Shown: positions 32,419 through 41,945, numbered from the stretch's first letter. The stretch: DNA of 62,032 nt from an uncultured Prevotellaceae bacterium (GCA_902786665.1 CADADN010000014.1:1-62032), one strand, 5' to 3'. The notes: generated from the letters alone by a model not told the origin. Translations and numbers: made by a program.

Positions 32419-34536
32419 ATGATAAGAAAAACTATTTTATTGCTGACCTGCGTGGTCGCTTCATTCCAGGCCAAGGCCGATGAAGGCATGTGGACCCTTT
32501 ACAACCTTCCACCTCAAGTGTATGAAATCATGCAGAATGAAGGTTGTACCATGCCTTACAATGACTTGTATTATGGTGACAATGCATTGAAAAACGCCGT
32601 TGTCAACTTCAGTGGCTTTTGCACCGGTGTCGTGGTTTCTCCCAACGGACTGGTGTTCACCAACCATCACTGTGGCTTTGAGGCTATCCGCAGCCACTCC
32701 ACTGTGGAGCACGACTACATGCTCAACGGCTTCTATGCCAAAAGTTATGAGGAAGAACTGCCCAATGAAAACATGTTCGTCAGTTTCATGATAGACCAGA
32801 GGGACATCACCGACATGCTCAAGGCTAAGGGTTTCGAAGATCTCAGCACTTTCGGTCAGGAGGAATTCATCGACTCTCTCACCCAAGTGATGACCGATTC
32901 GGTGAAGCGTATCGACGAGTCGTTGCATGTGAGCATCGACCCCTTCTTCGAGGGCAACCGCTTTTATGCCACCACCTATCAGGACTTCACCGACTTGAGG
33001 CTTGTCTTCGCAATTCCGAAGTCCATGGGCAAGTTTGGCGGTGAGACCGACAACTGGATGTGGCCCCGACAGACGTGCGACTTCTCCGTCTTCCGCATCT
33101 ATGCCGACCCCAAGACCAACGGTCCGGCGGCATACAGTGAGAACAACGTGCCTTATCATCCCAAACGGTGGGCTCAAGTGTCGATGCAGGGATACAAGGC
33201 CGGCGACTTCGCCATGACCATCGGCTATCCGGGAAGCACCCAGCGCTATCGCTCCTCTTATGGCATCCAGGAGATGCGCGACGTGGAAAACGCCGTGCGC
33301 GCACAAGTGAGAGGGGTGAAGCAGGATGTGATGATCAAGCACATGAGGGCCAGCGAGGCCGTACGCATCATGTATGACAGCAAGTATGCTGAAAGTTCCA
33401 ACTATTGGAAGAACGCCATCGGTATGAACAAGTGCATCGACTCCATCGGCCTCATCGCGCAGAAAGCGGCTTACGAGGAGAAGATTCGGCAGTGGGTGGA
33501 TAAGACAGGCTATCTCAAGGACAAATTGGACTTGGATACACTCAAAAGTCTCTACGCACAAAACAAAATGCCTAATTTCGTCGTTAACAACATCTACGAG
33601 TCTTTCTTCACCACCAGCGAACTTTTCACCCGTTTCCTGAAAACCTTGACGGGCAAGGAGGCATTAGGTCCTGAAGACAATCCCGAAGAGCAATACTACA
33701 TTTTCGAAGACAACAGCGACAAATGGGACAAGGCACTCGACAAGGAAGTGCTCGCTGCCATGCTCAAGAACTATGCCGAGCAAGTGGATGAGGAATATTG
33801 GCCTGACTTCTACGAGGAAATCAAGACGAAATACAACAACGACTATGCGGCTTATGTGGACTATCTCTACGACAATTCACTCCTGATGAAGGATGGCACC
33901 AAAATCTATTTCAACAAGGAAGAATTCGAGAAAGACCCCGGTGTGGCTTTCGGACGGAATATTTATAGCAAAGTCATTGGACTATATCTTGGGTTGATGT
34001 TGAGGTCGTCGCAAATCGATGAACAGGAGCGCTACCTCTGCGATGCCATCATTCGCATGGAGCAAGACCAACCCCATTACAGCGATGCCAACTTCACCAT
34101 GCGTCTCAGTTACGGACAGGTGGGCGAGTACATGCTCAACGGCATGGGGTCAGGCTACTACACCACAGCTGAGAGCATTGTTGCCAAGATGGACAAGGCC
34201 AGCGAGAATGTGGAGTATGAGGCAGAGCCTATCATGAGGCAACTCCTCTCAGCAAAGGATTTTGGACCATACACCGACCGCACCACGGGCAAGATGCAAC
34301 TATGCTTCCTCACCAACAACGACATCACGGGTGGCAACAGCGGCTCGCCGATGTTCAATGGGAAAGGTGAACTCATCGGCCTGGCTTTCGACGGCAATTG
34401 GGACAGCCTTTCCAGCGACATCTTCTTCGACAAGCAATTGGCACGCTGCATCGGCGTAGACATCCGCTTCGTACTCTTCATGATGGACCGCTGGGGACAT
34501 GCCGACAGACTGCTCAAGGAAATCAACGCACAATAA
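32419..34536 (+). CDS. dpp7: S46 serine dipeptidyl peptidase, DPP7 type
   Basis: 705 residues from ATG 32419, with signal peptide IRKTILLLTCVVASFQAKA; periplasmic. Removes N-terminal dipeptides from peptides, feeding amino-acid fermentation. Triad: His in FTNHHCGFEAI, Asp in GGETDNWMWPR, Ser in ITGGNSGSPMF. Eighteen residues after the Ser is Gly (LAFDGNWD), the position that is Gly in DPP7 (hydrophobic P1) and Arg in the acidic-specific DPP11, so I call DPP7. Length and motifs are complete. Followed by a terminator. Confidence 0.92.
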   Translation: MIRKTILLLTCVVASFQAKADEGMWTLYNLPPQVYEIMQNEGCTMPYNDLYYGDNALKNAVVNFSGFCTGVVVSPNGLVFTNHHCGFEAIRSHSTVEHDYMLNGFYAKSYEEELPNENMFVSFMIDQRDITDMLKAKGFEDLSTFGQEEFIDSLTQVMTDSVKRIDESLHVSIDPFFEGNRFYATTYQDFTDLRLVFAIPKSMGKFGGETDNWMWPRQTCDFSVFRIYADPKTNGPAAYSENNVPYHPKRWAQVSMQGYKAGDFAMTIGYPGSTQRYRSSYGIQEMRDVENAVRAQVRGVKQDVMIKHMRASEAVRIMYDSKYAESSNYWKNAIGMNKCIDSIGLIAQKAAYEEKIRQWVDKTGYLKDKLDLDTLKSLYAQNKMPNFVVNNIYESFFTTSELFTRFLKTLTGKEALGPEDNPEEQYYIFEDNSDKWDKALDKEVLAAMLKNYAEQVDEEYWPDFYEEIKTKYNNDYAAYVDYLYDNSLLMKDGTKIYFNKEEFEKDPGVAFGRNIYSKVIGLYLGLMLRSSQIDEQERYLCDAIIRMEQDQPHYSDANFTMRLSYGQVGEYMLNGMGSGYYTTAESIVAKMDKASENVEYEAEPIMRQLLSAKDFGPYTDRTTGKMQLCFLTNNDITGGNSGSPMFNGKGELIGLAFDGNWDSLSSDIFFDKQLARCIGVDIRFVLFMMDRWGHADRLLKEINAQ

Positions 34537-34550
34537 CCAGGTGTTAGAGT

Positions 34551-34575
34551 AGAGACGGGATTTTTTCCCGTCTCT
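34551..34575 (+). terminator. Terminator after dpp7
   Basis: Stem AGAGACGGGA/TCCCGTCTCT with a T-rich loop. Clear hairpin 15 nt beyond the stop. Confidence 0.85.
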
Positions 34576-34632
34576 ATGCATTTTACGTCATCATTATTCA
34601 TAACTTAACAGCACATACAAACCATTTTTCCC

Positions 34633-36312
34633 ATGCTTCAAATTCGCTGCAAGAACATCAACATCACCAAGAGCTTCCTGGAAGGAACCTCACTGCTCGA
34701 TGTCTATCAGGCTTTCGCCGAAGAAATCAAACTGCCTTATCCCGTCGTGGCCGCCAAAGTGAACAACACGGCTCAGGGACTGAAGTTCAGACTCTTCCAA
34801 AACCGCGACGTGGAGTTCCTCGATGCCCGGGAGGGAGCGGGATTCCTTGTCTATGTGCGTTCCCTATGCTTCGTGCTCTACAAGGCGACAAGCGACCTGT
34901 TTCCCGGCAGCAAACTCTTCATCGAGCACTCTTTGTCAAGGGGGTATTATTGCAATTTCAAAAAACGTGGTAACGAAATCCTCACCCAGGAGGATGTGGA
35001 GCGCATCAGGGTGCGCATGCAGGAAATCATCAACCTTGACATGCCATTCAGGAGGACGGAGGCCACGACGGAGGAAGCCATCAGGGTGTTCAAGGAAAGG
35101 GGCTTTTCCGACAAGGTGAAACTCTTGGAAACATCTGGTCAGATTTACAGTGACTATTACACGTTGGGCGACACCGTGGACTATTACTACGGCCCGTTGG
35201 TGCCATCTGCAGGGTATTTGAAAGTATGGGGGTTGGAATTGCTGAACGACGGCATGCTTCTTCGCGTTCCCGACAGCCGAAACCCATCGAAATTAGGTGA
35301 GATGAGGGATATGCCTCGCACTTTCGAGGTGTTTGCGGAAAAGGTGCGTTGGGACATCATCATGAGGCTATCGAATGCCGGTGATGTGAACAAGGCCATC
35401 CTCAAGGGGTATGCCTCGGAATTGATACAGGTGAGCGAGGCCTTGCAGGAGAAGAAAATCGTGCAGATAGCAGAGGAAATCGACCGCAAGTTCCGCGTGC
35501 CAGAGAATCCTGTGCGGGTCGTGTTGATCACCGGACCGTCGAGTTCGGGCAAGACCACGTTCACCAAGCGTCTCTCCGTGCAATTGCTGGCTTGCGGACT
35601 TCGGCCCATATCATTCTCCACCGACGACTATTTCGTCAACAGGGTCGATACTCCGTTGCTACCCAATGGCCAATATGACTTCGACAACATCAAGGCTGTG
35701 GATTGTGCCTTGCTCGAAAACCACCTGGGACGGCTGATCGCCGGCGAGCGGGTGGAGGTGCCGGAATATAATTTCGTCACCGGCAAGCGGGAGTTCAATG
35801 GCAAGAAATTGAAGTTGCAGAGCGACAACGTGCTCATCATCGAGGGCATCCATGCACTCAATCCGTTGTTGTTGGAAAACCTCCCCGGCATTGCTACTTA
35901 CAAGGTGTTCGTTTCCGCACTCACCAGCATTTCCCTTGACGACCATAACTGGATTCCGACGCGTGACAACCGCTTGTTGCGACGCATCATCCGTGATTAC
36001 AACAAGGGGGCGTATTCCGCCCGTGAGACCATCAGCATGTGGCCCAACGTGTGCGAGGCAGAGGAGAAATGGATTCTTCCGTTCCAGGAGACAGCCGACG
36101 TGATGTTCAATTCCGCGCTCAACATCGAGTTCGCCGTGCTGCGCAACAATGCCGAGGTCATCCTTTCCACCGTGCCCAAAAACTGCCCTGAATACACCGA
36201 GGCCCACAGATTGCAGAAGTTCATCCACTATTTCCTTCCCGTGAGCGACAAGGAAATACCACCCACAAGCATCATGCGTGAATTCGTGGGTGGCTCAAGC
36301 TTCAAGTATTAG
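34633..36312 (+). CDS. Nucleoside kinase with TGS/ThrRS-like N-terminus
   Basis: 559 residues. The N-terminal 1-60 region is TGS-like (NITKSFLEGTSLLDVYQAF). A middle domain resembles the ThrRS editing-associated region (FIEHSLSRGYYCNF). The C-terminal uridine kinase/phosphoribulokinase domain has the P-loop VLITGPSSSGKTTFTKR, then STDDYFVNR, LIIEGIHALNP and RDNRLLRRIIRDY. The same three-part architecture is annotated as nucleoside kinase in many Bacteroidota and Firmicutes. Exact substrate unknown. Confidence 0.88.
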   Translation: MLQIRCKNINITKSFLEGTSLLDVYQAFAEEIKLPYPVVAAKVNNTAQGLKFRLFQNRDVEFLDAREGAGFLVYVRSLCFVLYKATSDLFPGSKLFIEHSLSRGYYCNFKKRGNEILTQEDVERIRVRMQEIINLDMPFRRTEATTEEAIRVFKERGFSDKVKLLETSGQIYSDYYTLGDTVDYYYGPLVPSAGYLKVWGLELLNDGMLLRVPDSRNPSKLGEMRDMPRTFEVFAEKVRWDIIMRLSNAGDVNKAILKGYASELIQVSEALQEKKIVQIAEEIDRKFRVPENPVRVVLITGPSSSGKTTFTKRLSVQLLACGLRPISFSTDDYFVNRVDTPLLPNGQYDFDNIKAVDCALLENHLGRLIAGERVEVPEYNFVTGKREFNGKKLKLQSDNVLIIEGIHALNPLLLENLPGIATYKVFVSALTSISLDDHNWIPTRDNRLLRRIIRDYNKGAYSARETISMWPNVCEAEEKWILPFQETADVMFNSALNIEFAVLRNNAEVILSTVPKNCPEYTEAHRLQKFIHYFLPVSDKEIPPTSIMREFVGGSSFKY

Positions 36313-36445
36313 CACGTGTCCTACTGTGCCAATTCTTTTTGGGTCGAATAGAATGGGCTGGTTTGCCAAGCAATGGCAACGTGCACGAAGTATTGTCTAT
36401 AACATCGAGCGAAGCGATAACTACTATGACTTCGTTGACTTCTAA

Positions 36446-36480
36446 AAAAGGGCTGTGCCACAAAAGCACAGCCCTTTTTC
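36446..36480. terminator. Bidirectional terminator between kinase and helicase
   Basis: A 14-bp stem AAAAAGGGCTGTGC/GCACAGCCCTTTTT with a short loop, T-tails on both strands, between convergent genes. Confidence 0.92.
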
Positions 36481-36483
36481 AAA

Positions 36484-38415
36484 CTATTTCTTTTTCTTCG
36501 GCTTGCGTCGAGCCCAGCCTTCTTCGTTGAAGTCAGGCTCTTCACCCCGTAGTATGATGTCGTGTCCTTGGAAGAACTGTCGCCAGTCATCTTGCCGCCC
36601 GCTTTCCATGCGTGCCGCGCCTCTTGTGCCTTTTTTCTGCTTGCGAGGCTCTTGGTGGCTTTCTTCCCTGGCCGGCTTCCGTTTCGGTTTTTTCTCGAAG
36701 CGTGCGAAATCGTCGGTACGCGGTCGGTCCTCCCTGGTGTCTCTTCCTTGGGAGGCACTCCTGCCGCCACGGTTGTTTTTACCGTGTCCTTTCTCATCGG
36801 CGTCGTTGCATCTCACCTCACGGCCTTTGTAGGTGGTGCCGTCGAGCGACTGCATCACCAGTTCTGCATCTTCTTCCGGCACTTCGATATAGGAGAACTT
36901 GCTCATCAGGTCGATGTGTCCCACCTCCTGTCGGCCTGAGACATGCTTGTTGATGAACTGCATCACTTCCCCGGGATAGAATCCGTCGACCTTCCCGAGG
37001 TTGATGAAGAGCCTTCGGTAGCCTCTCTCCGTCTTGCCGCGACGTCCTTTGCCCTTTCCCTCGCCTTTCGAGCGCTCGCTCTTGGCGCTGGGTTTCTCTA
37101 TCACTGGTGCGTCGGCATAGTAGGCCAGGAAGCGGCCGAAGTTGCGCGAGACGATTTTCTTGATGAGGTCTTCCTTCTCCATGTATTCGAAATGGCGGTT
37201 GATTTCTTCCATGAAGGGTGCGATTTCCTCTTCGTTCACGTCGGTCTTCTCTATCTGGTCCATCACGCGATAGAGTTGCTTTGTGCAAATCTCCTGCGGC
37301 GTGGGTAGGTCGGCCTCGATGAATTTCTTGCCGATTTCCTTCTCTATGTTCTTGATTTTCTTCTGCTCGCGGGTGTGGACGATGGAGATGGACGTGCCTT
37401 TCTTGCCTGCGCGTCCTGTTCGTCCGCTGCGGTGGGTGTAGTTCTCGATGTCCTCGGGCAGTCCGAAGTTGATGACATGTGTGAGGTCATCCACGTCGAG
37501 TCCACGTGCTGCCACGTCGGTGGCCACAAGGAGTTGTGTGAGGTGCTGCCTGAATTTCTGCATGGTGAGGTCACGCTGTTGCTGCGAGAGGTCGCCGTGC
37601 AGCGACTCAGCGTTGTAACCATCGCGGATGAGTTTGTCGGCGATTTCCTGTGTCTCCACCTTGGTGCGGCAGAAGATGATGGCGAAAATCTTGGGGTAGT
37701 AGTCAACGATGCGTTTCAGTGCGAGGTATTTGTCTTTGGCATGCACCATGTAGTAGATGTGGTTGACATGCTCAGCCCCCTCGTTGCGGCTTCCCACCAC
37801 GATTTCCTTGTGGTCGTGGAGGTAATTCTTGGCGATGGCCTCTATCTCCTTGCTCATGGTGGCGGAGAAGAGGAGCGTGTTGCGGGTTTCCGGCACACCT
37901 TCGAGTATTTCGTCGATGCTTTCAGAGAAGCCCATGTTGAGCATTTCGTCTGCCTCGTCGAGGACGACGTTGACGACGTTGTCGAGTTTTGCCACGCCTC
38001 GGTTCATCAAGTCGATGAGGCGTCCTGGAGTGGCGACGATGATTTGTACACCTTTTTTGAGAGCGTTGATTTGGTTGACGATGGATGTACCCCCGTAGAC
38101 GGGGACGATGCGCACTCCTTCCATATATTTGGAGAAGTCTTTCAGGTCGTCGCTGATTTGCAGGCACAATTCTCGTGTTGGTGAGAGGATGAGTGCCTGG
38201 GTGGTGTGGTCATTGGGGTTGATTTTCTGCAGGAGCGGTATGCCGTAAGCAGCGGTCTTTCCTGTTCCTGTCTGTGCCAGTGCGATGACATCGTTGCCGA
38301 TGCCGAGAAGGTAGGGGATGACCTCTTCCTGCACGGGCATGGGATTTTCGAATCCCATTTCTGTGATGGCGCGGCGAATCTCTTCGGCGACACCAAGTTC
38401 TTCGAATGTTTTCAT
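36484..38415 (-). CDS. DEAD-box RNA helicase (DeaD/CsdA-like)
   Basis: 643 residues. RecA-like core motifs: AQTGTGKT (I), PTRELC (Ia), VATPGRL (Ib), DEAD (II), FSATMS (III), HRSGRTGRAG (VI). A DbpA/CsdA RNA-binding RRM-like domain follows at about 450-545 (YRRLFINLGKVDGFYPGEVM, SYIEVPEEDAELVMQSLDG). The tail is basic with RGGR-type and KKK sequences. Likely remodels rRNA or mRNA structure, for example in ribosome assembly. Single gene. Confidence 0.93.
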   Translation of the reverse strand: MKTFEELGVAEEIRRAITEMGFENPMPVQEEVIPYLLGIGNDVIALAQTGTGKTAAYGIPLLQKINPNDHTTQALILSPTRELCLQISDDLKDFSKYMEGVRIVPVYGGTSIVNQINALKKGVQIIVATPGRLIDLMNRGVAKLDNVVNVVLDEADEMLNMGFSESIDEILEGVPETRNTLLFSATMSKEIEAIAKNYLHDHKEIVVGSRNEGAEHVNHIYYMVHAKDKYLALKRIVDYYPKIFAIIFCRTKVETQEIADKLIRDGYNAESLHGDLSQQQRDLTMQKFRQHLTQLLVATDVAARGLDVDDLTHVINFGLPEDIENYTHRSGRTGRAGKKGTSISIVHTREQKKIKNIEKEIGKKFIEADLPTPQEICTKQLYRVMDQIEKTDVNEEEIAPFMEEINRHFEYMEKEDLIKKIVSRNFGRFLAYYADAPVIEKPSAKSERSKGEGKGKGRRGKTERGYRRLFINLGKVDGFYPGEVMQFINKHVSGRQEVGHIDLMSKFSYIEVPEEDAELVMQSLDGTTYKGREVRCNDADEKGHGKNNRGGRSASQGRDTREDRPRTDDFARFEKKPKRKPAREESHQEPRKQKKGTRGAARMESGRQDDWRQFFQGHDIILRGEEPDFNEEGWARRKPKKKK

Positions 38416-38520
38416 TTAAATAATGACTTGGTATTTTTTATACGAATTATCACGAAATAGTCAAAAATTCCTCACAAATATCTGTGGGTTCCGGTGATAT
38501 GAAAAAAGTGTTTGTGGAAA

Positions 38521-38555
38521 GTTTTCGGGATGGGCGTCACGCTCATCCCGAAAAC
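38521..38555. terminator. Hairpin downstream of the FKBP cluster
   Basis: Stem GTTTTCGGGATG/CATCCCGAAAAC, 11-nt loop, 12 nt after the stop of the last FKBP gene (minus strand). The arm is A/T-rich but the U-tail is poor. Confidence 0.65.
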
Positions 38556-38566
38556 GGATATGAAAA

Positions 38567-39460
38567 TTATTTCTTGATGACCTTGATGAGTTCCACCTTG
38601 AAGATGAGGGTGGAGTAGGGTGGTATCTTGCCTGCCTGACGCTCGCCGTAGGCGAGGTCTTGCGGTATGTATAGTTCCCAAATGCTGCCTTCGGGCATCA
38701 TGGTGAGTGCTTCAGTCCATCCTTTGATGACTTGTGTGGGACGGAACTTGGTGGTTTGAGGGTTGCGTTCGTAGCTGCTGTCGAAGATGGTTCCGTCGAT
38801 GAGTCTTCCTTCATATTTCACTTCCACTTCGTCGTCTTTGGTGGCTATCTCGCCATGACCCTCCTGCAGCACTTTGTATTGCAGGCCTGAGGATGTTGTT
38901 TTCACGCCTTCCTTGATGGAGTTGATGGTGAGGAATTCCATGTTTTTTGCCATTATCTTATGGTTGGCAGCCTCCTTGGTCTCGACGATGTATTTCTGTG
39001 CTTTGTCGGAGTTGAAAAGGGTGGTGTCCTTCTGCAACCATGCGAGGAACCCCTTGTAAAACAATTCAGTGTTGATGCTGTCTACGACGCCGCTCATTTG
39101 CTGGTTGGCTTGGCGAATCATCCTATCCTCCAACATATGCGCAACCTGCACGCCGCCGGCATAGGCGGTGAGTTCCTTGCTGTTCTGCTCCTTGTCGAAG
39201 GAAGCCATGAAGCCTTCCACGAACTTGTACATATATGCCGTGTCAACCCCCAGTTGTTGCTGGAGGAAGGGGACGAGGCCGTTGGTGGCGTCCATGCCCA
39301 TGGCATAACTGAGTGAGTCGGCGGTTGTGTCAAGGGTGACAGGTGCCTCAACCGTCGCTTTCTTTCCTTTCTTTTTCTTTTCTTTCTTGCCACCAGTTCC
39401 TTGGCAGAAAGAGGCACTCGCCACAAGGACGAGTGCCAATATGATGATAAACCTTTTCAT
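38567..39460 (-). CDS. Exported FKBP-type peptidyl-prolyl isomerase
   Basis: 297 residues. Signal peptide (KRFIIILALVLVASASFC then QG), a Lys-rich spacer (KKEKKKKGKK), then an FKBP-N helical domain (DSLSYAMGMDATNGLVPFL). The FKBP domain follows: VEVKYEGRLIDGTIFDSSYE, QVIKGWTEALTMMPEGSIWE, YIPQDLAYGERQAGKIPPYS, LIFKVELI. Folding helper in the periplasm, probably MIP-like and dimeric. Third of three consecutive FKBP genes on the minus strand. Confidence 0.93.
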   Translation of the reverse strand: MKRFIIILALVLVASASFCQGTGGKKEKKKKGKKATVEAPVTLDTTADSLSYAMGMDATNGLVPFLQQQLGVDTAYMYKFVEGFMASFDKEQNSKELTAYAGGVQVAHMLEDRMIRQANQQMSGVVDSINTELFYKGFLAWLQKDTTLFNSDKAQKYIVETKEAANHKIMAKNMEFLTINSIKEGVKTTSSGLQYKVLQEGHGEIATKDDEVEVKYEGRLIDGTIFDSSYERNPQTTKFRPTQVIKGWTEALTMMPEGSIWELYIPQDLAYGERQAGKIPPYSTLIFKVELIKVIKK

Positions 39461-39467
39461 ACAGGTC

Positions 39468-40394
39468 TTATTTTGTCGGTGCCATCTGAGCAGGCATTAC
39501 CTGCATCGGTGCTCCATTCTTGGGTGCGTCATTCTTCAAGATTTCGAGCAACTCGATTTTGAAAATAAGGGTGGAGAAAGGTTTGATTTGTCCTGCCTCA
39601 CGCTCGCCGTATCCTTGGTCGGCGGGGATGTATACTTCCCATATGGAGCCGACAGGCATGTGCTTCAGTGCTTCGCTGAAACCAGGAACCACTTGGCTGA
39701 TGAGCATCTCGGCGGGTTCTTTCCTGTCGTAGCTGCTGTCGAATTTGGTACCGTCGATGAGCTTGCCCTCATAGTTGATTTTCACTTTATTGGCTGTGGA
39801 GTCGTTGGGCACGGGGCCGTTGCCTTCCTTGATAACCTTGTATAGCACGCCATTGGCCAGCTTTTTCACGTTAGGATCCTTGGCTTTTTCAGCGAGGAAT
39901 TTGGCTCCCTTTTCCTTTTCCTCCTTGTATTTCTTGTCCATTGCTTTTTTGTGGGCGGAATTTACCATACCTTCAAGCTTTCCCTGAATTACCTCGGGCT
40001 TGAACACAGAGGTGTCTTTTTTCAAGCCAGCTTTGAGTCCGGCCATGAATTTGGGGACTGAGATTTTCTCGTCGCCATCATCACCACCGAAGATTTCTTT
40101 GTTAAGACCCTCTGTCATCTGCATGCCTTGCATCAGGCCCATGTAGTAAGCTTGCTTTTTCTTGTCTCCTATATTATTTGCTCCTTCTTTAAAGCCTTTC
40201 ATAAAGTCGGAGACGCAGGTGGAGTCCATTCCTTGTTGCTCAAGGAACTGTTGGAGTTGTCCGCCATTGAGTAGTCCGATGGCATAGCTGATGGTGTCCA
40301 CGTCGGTTTTGAGGTTGGCTTTGCCTGACTTTTTACAAGAGAAGGTGGTGGCCAAGACGATTGCCAAAACGGCAAGTAATGAAATTTTTCTCAT
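39468..40394 (-). CDS. FKBP-type peptidyl-prolyl isomerase lipoprotein
   Basis: 308 residues. Lipoprotein signal with lipobox ATTFSC, FKBP-N domain (DTISYAIGLLNGGQLQQFL) and FKBP domain (VKINYEGKLIDGTKFDSSYD, QVVPGFSEALKHMPVGSIWE, ADQGYGEREAGQIKPFS). A C-terminal Met/Pro/Ala-rich extension (APMQVMPAQMAP) follows. Seven nt upstream of the next FKBP gene, same transcript. Probably membrane-tethered on the periplasmic side. Confidence 0.93.
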   Translation of the reverse strand: MRKISLLAVLAIVLATTFSCKKSGKANLKTDVDTISYAIGLLNGGQLQQFLEQQGMDSTCVSDFMKGFKEGANNIGDKKKQAYYMGLMQGMQMTEGLNKEIFGGDDGDEKISVPKFMAGLKAGLKKDTSVFKPEVIQGKLEGMVNSAHKKAMDKKYKEEKEKGAKFLAEKAKDPNVKKLANGVLYKVIKEGNGPVPNDSTANKVKINYEGKLIDGTKFDSSYDRKEPAEMLISQVVPGFSEALKHMPVGSIWEVYIPADQGYGEREAGQIKPFSTLIFKIELLEILKNDAPKNGAPMQVMPAQMAPTK

Positions 40395-40423
40395 TTTCTT
40401 GTTTTTTTTGTTGATATGATGTT

Positions 40424-41029
40424 TTATTTTACTTCAATGAGTTCCACATCAAAGATGAGGGTGGAGTAGGGGGGTATGAGTGTTCCCACCCCGCCTTCGC
40501 CGTAAGCGAGTCGGTATGGGATGAAGAAGCGGTATTTTGCACCTTCTTGCATGAGCTGGAGTCCTTCTGTCCATCCGGTGATGACACCGTTGAGTGGGAA
40601 CTTGGTGGGTTCGCCTCTTTGGTAACTGCTGTCGAAGACGGTGCCGTCGATGAGGAATCCTTCGTAGTGGCACACCACTTGGTCTGTGGCCTTGGGTTTC
40701 TTGCCATTGCCTTCTTGAAGCACCTTGTATTGCAAGCCGCTGGGAAGGGTGATCACGCCTTCGTTGTTGGCATTCTCTTTGAGGAATTGCTCGCCGGCCT
40801 CACGGGCGATTTTCCCTTTTGCTGCCTTGTCGGCATTCAACTTCTGTTCTTTTTCCTTGAAATAGTCTTCTACGATGCGTTGCGCATCCTTGTTGGCGAC
40901 TTTGGGTTGATTTCCTGTCAGGACATCCTTGATGGCTTCTGCGAAGTCGTCGATGTTCAGGTCTGAAGCACCCATCTGCATCAGTTGGTGCCCGATGCCC
41001 AGCCCCAAAGCGTAACTAACTTTGTCCAT
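40424..41029 (-). CDS. FKBP-type peptidyl-prolyl isomerase, cytoplasmic (FklB-like)
   Basis: 201 residues, no signal peptide (starts DKVSYALGLGIGHQL). FKBP-N dimerisation domain and FKBP domain (VCHYEGFLIDGTVFDSSYQ, GVITGWTEGLQLMQEGAKY, IPYRLAYGEGGVGTLIPPYS). Closest in layout to E. coli FklB. First gene of the three-FKBP operon, transcribed from a TAACTTTG box at 41071-41078. Confidence 0.93.
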   Translation of the reverse strand: MDKVSYALGLGIGHQLMQMGASDLNIDDFAEAIKDVLTGNQPKVANKDAQRIVEDYFKEKEQKLNADKAAKGKIAREAGEQFLKENANNEGVITLPSGLQYKVLQEGNGKKPKATDQVVCHYEGFLIDGTVFDSSYQRGEPTKFPLNGVITGWTEGLQLMQEGAKYRFFIPYRLAYGEGGVGTLIPPYSTLIFDVELIEVK

Positions 41030-41070
41030 AAATCGTTATAAAAAATTAAAATGCATTTTAAAAAGTTCGG

Positions 41071-41078
41071 CAAAGTTA
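41071..41078 (-). promoter_or_regulatory. -7 promoter element (TAACTTTG) for the FKBP operon
   Basis: Minus-strand TAnnTTTG followed by CC, 41 nt before the first FKBP start. Confidence 0.65.
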
Positions 41079-41122
41079 CTATTTTTTCTTCGAAAGGGAA
41101 TTGTGATTTGAAGAAAAAGTGT

Positions 41123-41130
41123 TATTTTTG
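41123..41130 (+). promoter_or_regulatory. -7 promoter element (TATTTTTG) for the sirtuin gene
   Basis: TAnnTTTG with an upstream TTG about 19 nt away, 40 nt before ATG 41171; divergent from the FKBP promoter. Confidence 0.65.
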
Positions 41131-41170
41131 TACATTATTAATAAAACATACGACTTTAAACCTCTTTTTT

Positions 41171-41869
41171 ATGAAAAAAATCGTTGTTCTTACTGGAGCG
41201 GGCATGTCGGTGGAAAGTGGTTTGAAAACCTTTCGCGATTATGACGGCTTATGGGAGAATTACCCTGTTCAGAAAGTGGCCACCCACGATGGCTGGTTGC
41301 GTGACCCGAAATTGGTAACGGAGTTTTACAATATGTTGCGCCGCAAGTGTCTCGACGCCAAACCCAACGAGGGTCATCGCCTGGTGGCGGAATTGGAGAA
41401 ATACTATGATGTCACCGTGGTGACACAGAATGTGGACAACCTGCATGAGGCAGCCGGGAGCACGAAGGTCATACACCTCCATGGAGAATTGATGAAGGTG
41501 TGTTCCAGCATCGACCCTTACGACCCCCGTTACATCAAGACCCTCACGCGTGAGAATCCCGAGGTGGTGCCGGGCACGAAGGCTGGCGATGGCTCCCTGC
41601 TCCGTCCTCACATCGTCTTTTTCCAGGAAGCCGTCCCGATGATCGAGGTGGCCGCCCGCGAATGTTCCACGGCCGACATCTTCATCATCATCGGCACCTC
41701 GCTGGTGGTGTATCCCGCCGCCGGGCTGGTGCATTACGTGCCTTCACAGGCTCCCATCTATCTCATCGACCCGGGGGATGTGAGGGTGCAGCAGACAGAT
41801 GGCTTCCAGCATTTGAAAATGGGTGCTTCGGAAGGAATGAAGATACTTTTCGAGAAGTTGAAGGGATAG
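41171..41869 (+). CDS. cobB: NAD-dependent protein deacylase, sirtuin (class III, zinc-less)
   Basis: 232 residues from ATG 41171; the frame opens earlier but crosses the promoter. Removes acyl groups from lysines using NAD+. Motifs: VVLTGAGMSVESGLKTFRD, VTQNVDNLHEAAGS, catalytic His in VIHLHGEL, RPHIVFFQE, IGTSLVVYPAAGL. The four zinc Cys expected between HGEL and RPH are missing; only one Cys remains (MKVCSS). FYNML-RRK resembles the desuccinylase-associated Y..R patch, with Arg one residue later than in E. coli CobB. Confidence 0.9.
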   Translation: MKKIVVLTGAGMSVESGLKTFRDYDGLWENYPVQKVATHDGWLRDPKLVTEFYNMLRRKCLDAKPNEGHRLVAELEKYYDVTVVTQNVDNLHEAAGSTKVIHLHGELMKVCSSIDPYDPRYIKTLTRENPEVVPGTKAGDGSLLRPHIVFFQEAVPMIEVAARECSTADIFIIIGTSLVVYPAAGLVHYVPSQAPIYLIDPGDVRVQQTDGFQHLKMGASEGMKILFEKLKG

Positions 41870-41892
41870 TTGCAACTTCCCCGTAAAGATGG

Positions 41893-41927
41893 CAAGTCAG
41901 GGACAGCGGTGCGCTGTCCCTGACTTG
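41893..41927. terminator. Bidirectional terminator between sirtuin and SH3 genes
   Basis: A 15-bp stem CAAGTCAGGGACAGC/GCTGTCCCTGACTTG with a 5-nt loop between convergent genes, followed by ATTCTTT on the plus side. Confidence 0.85.
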
Positions 41928-41945
41928 ATTCTTTGGAGATTGGAG

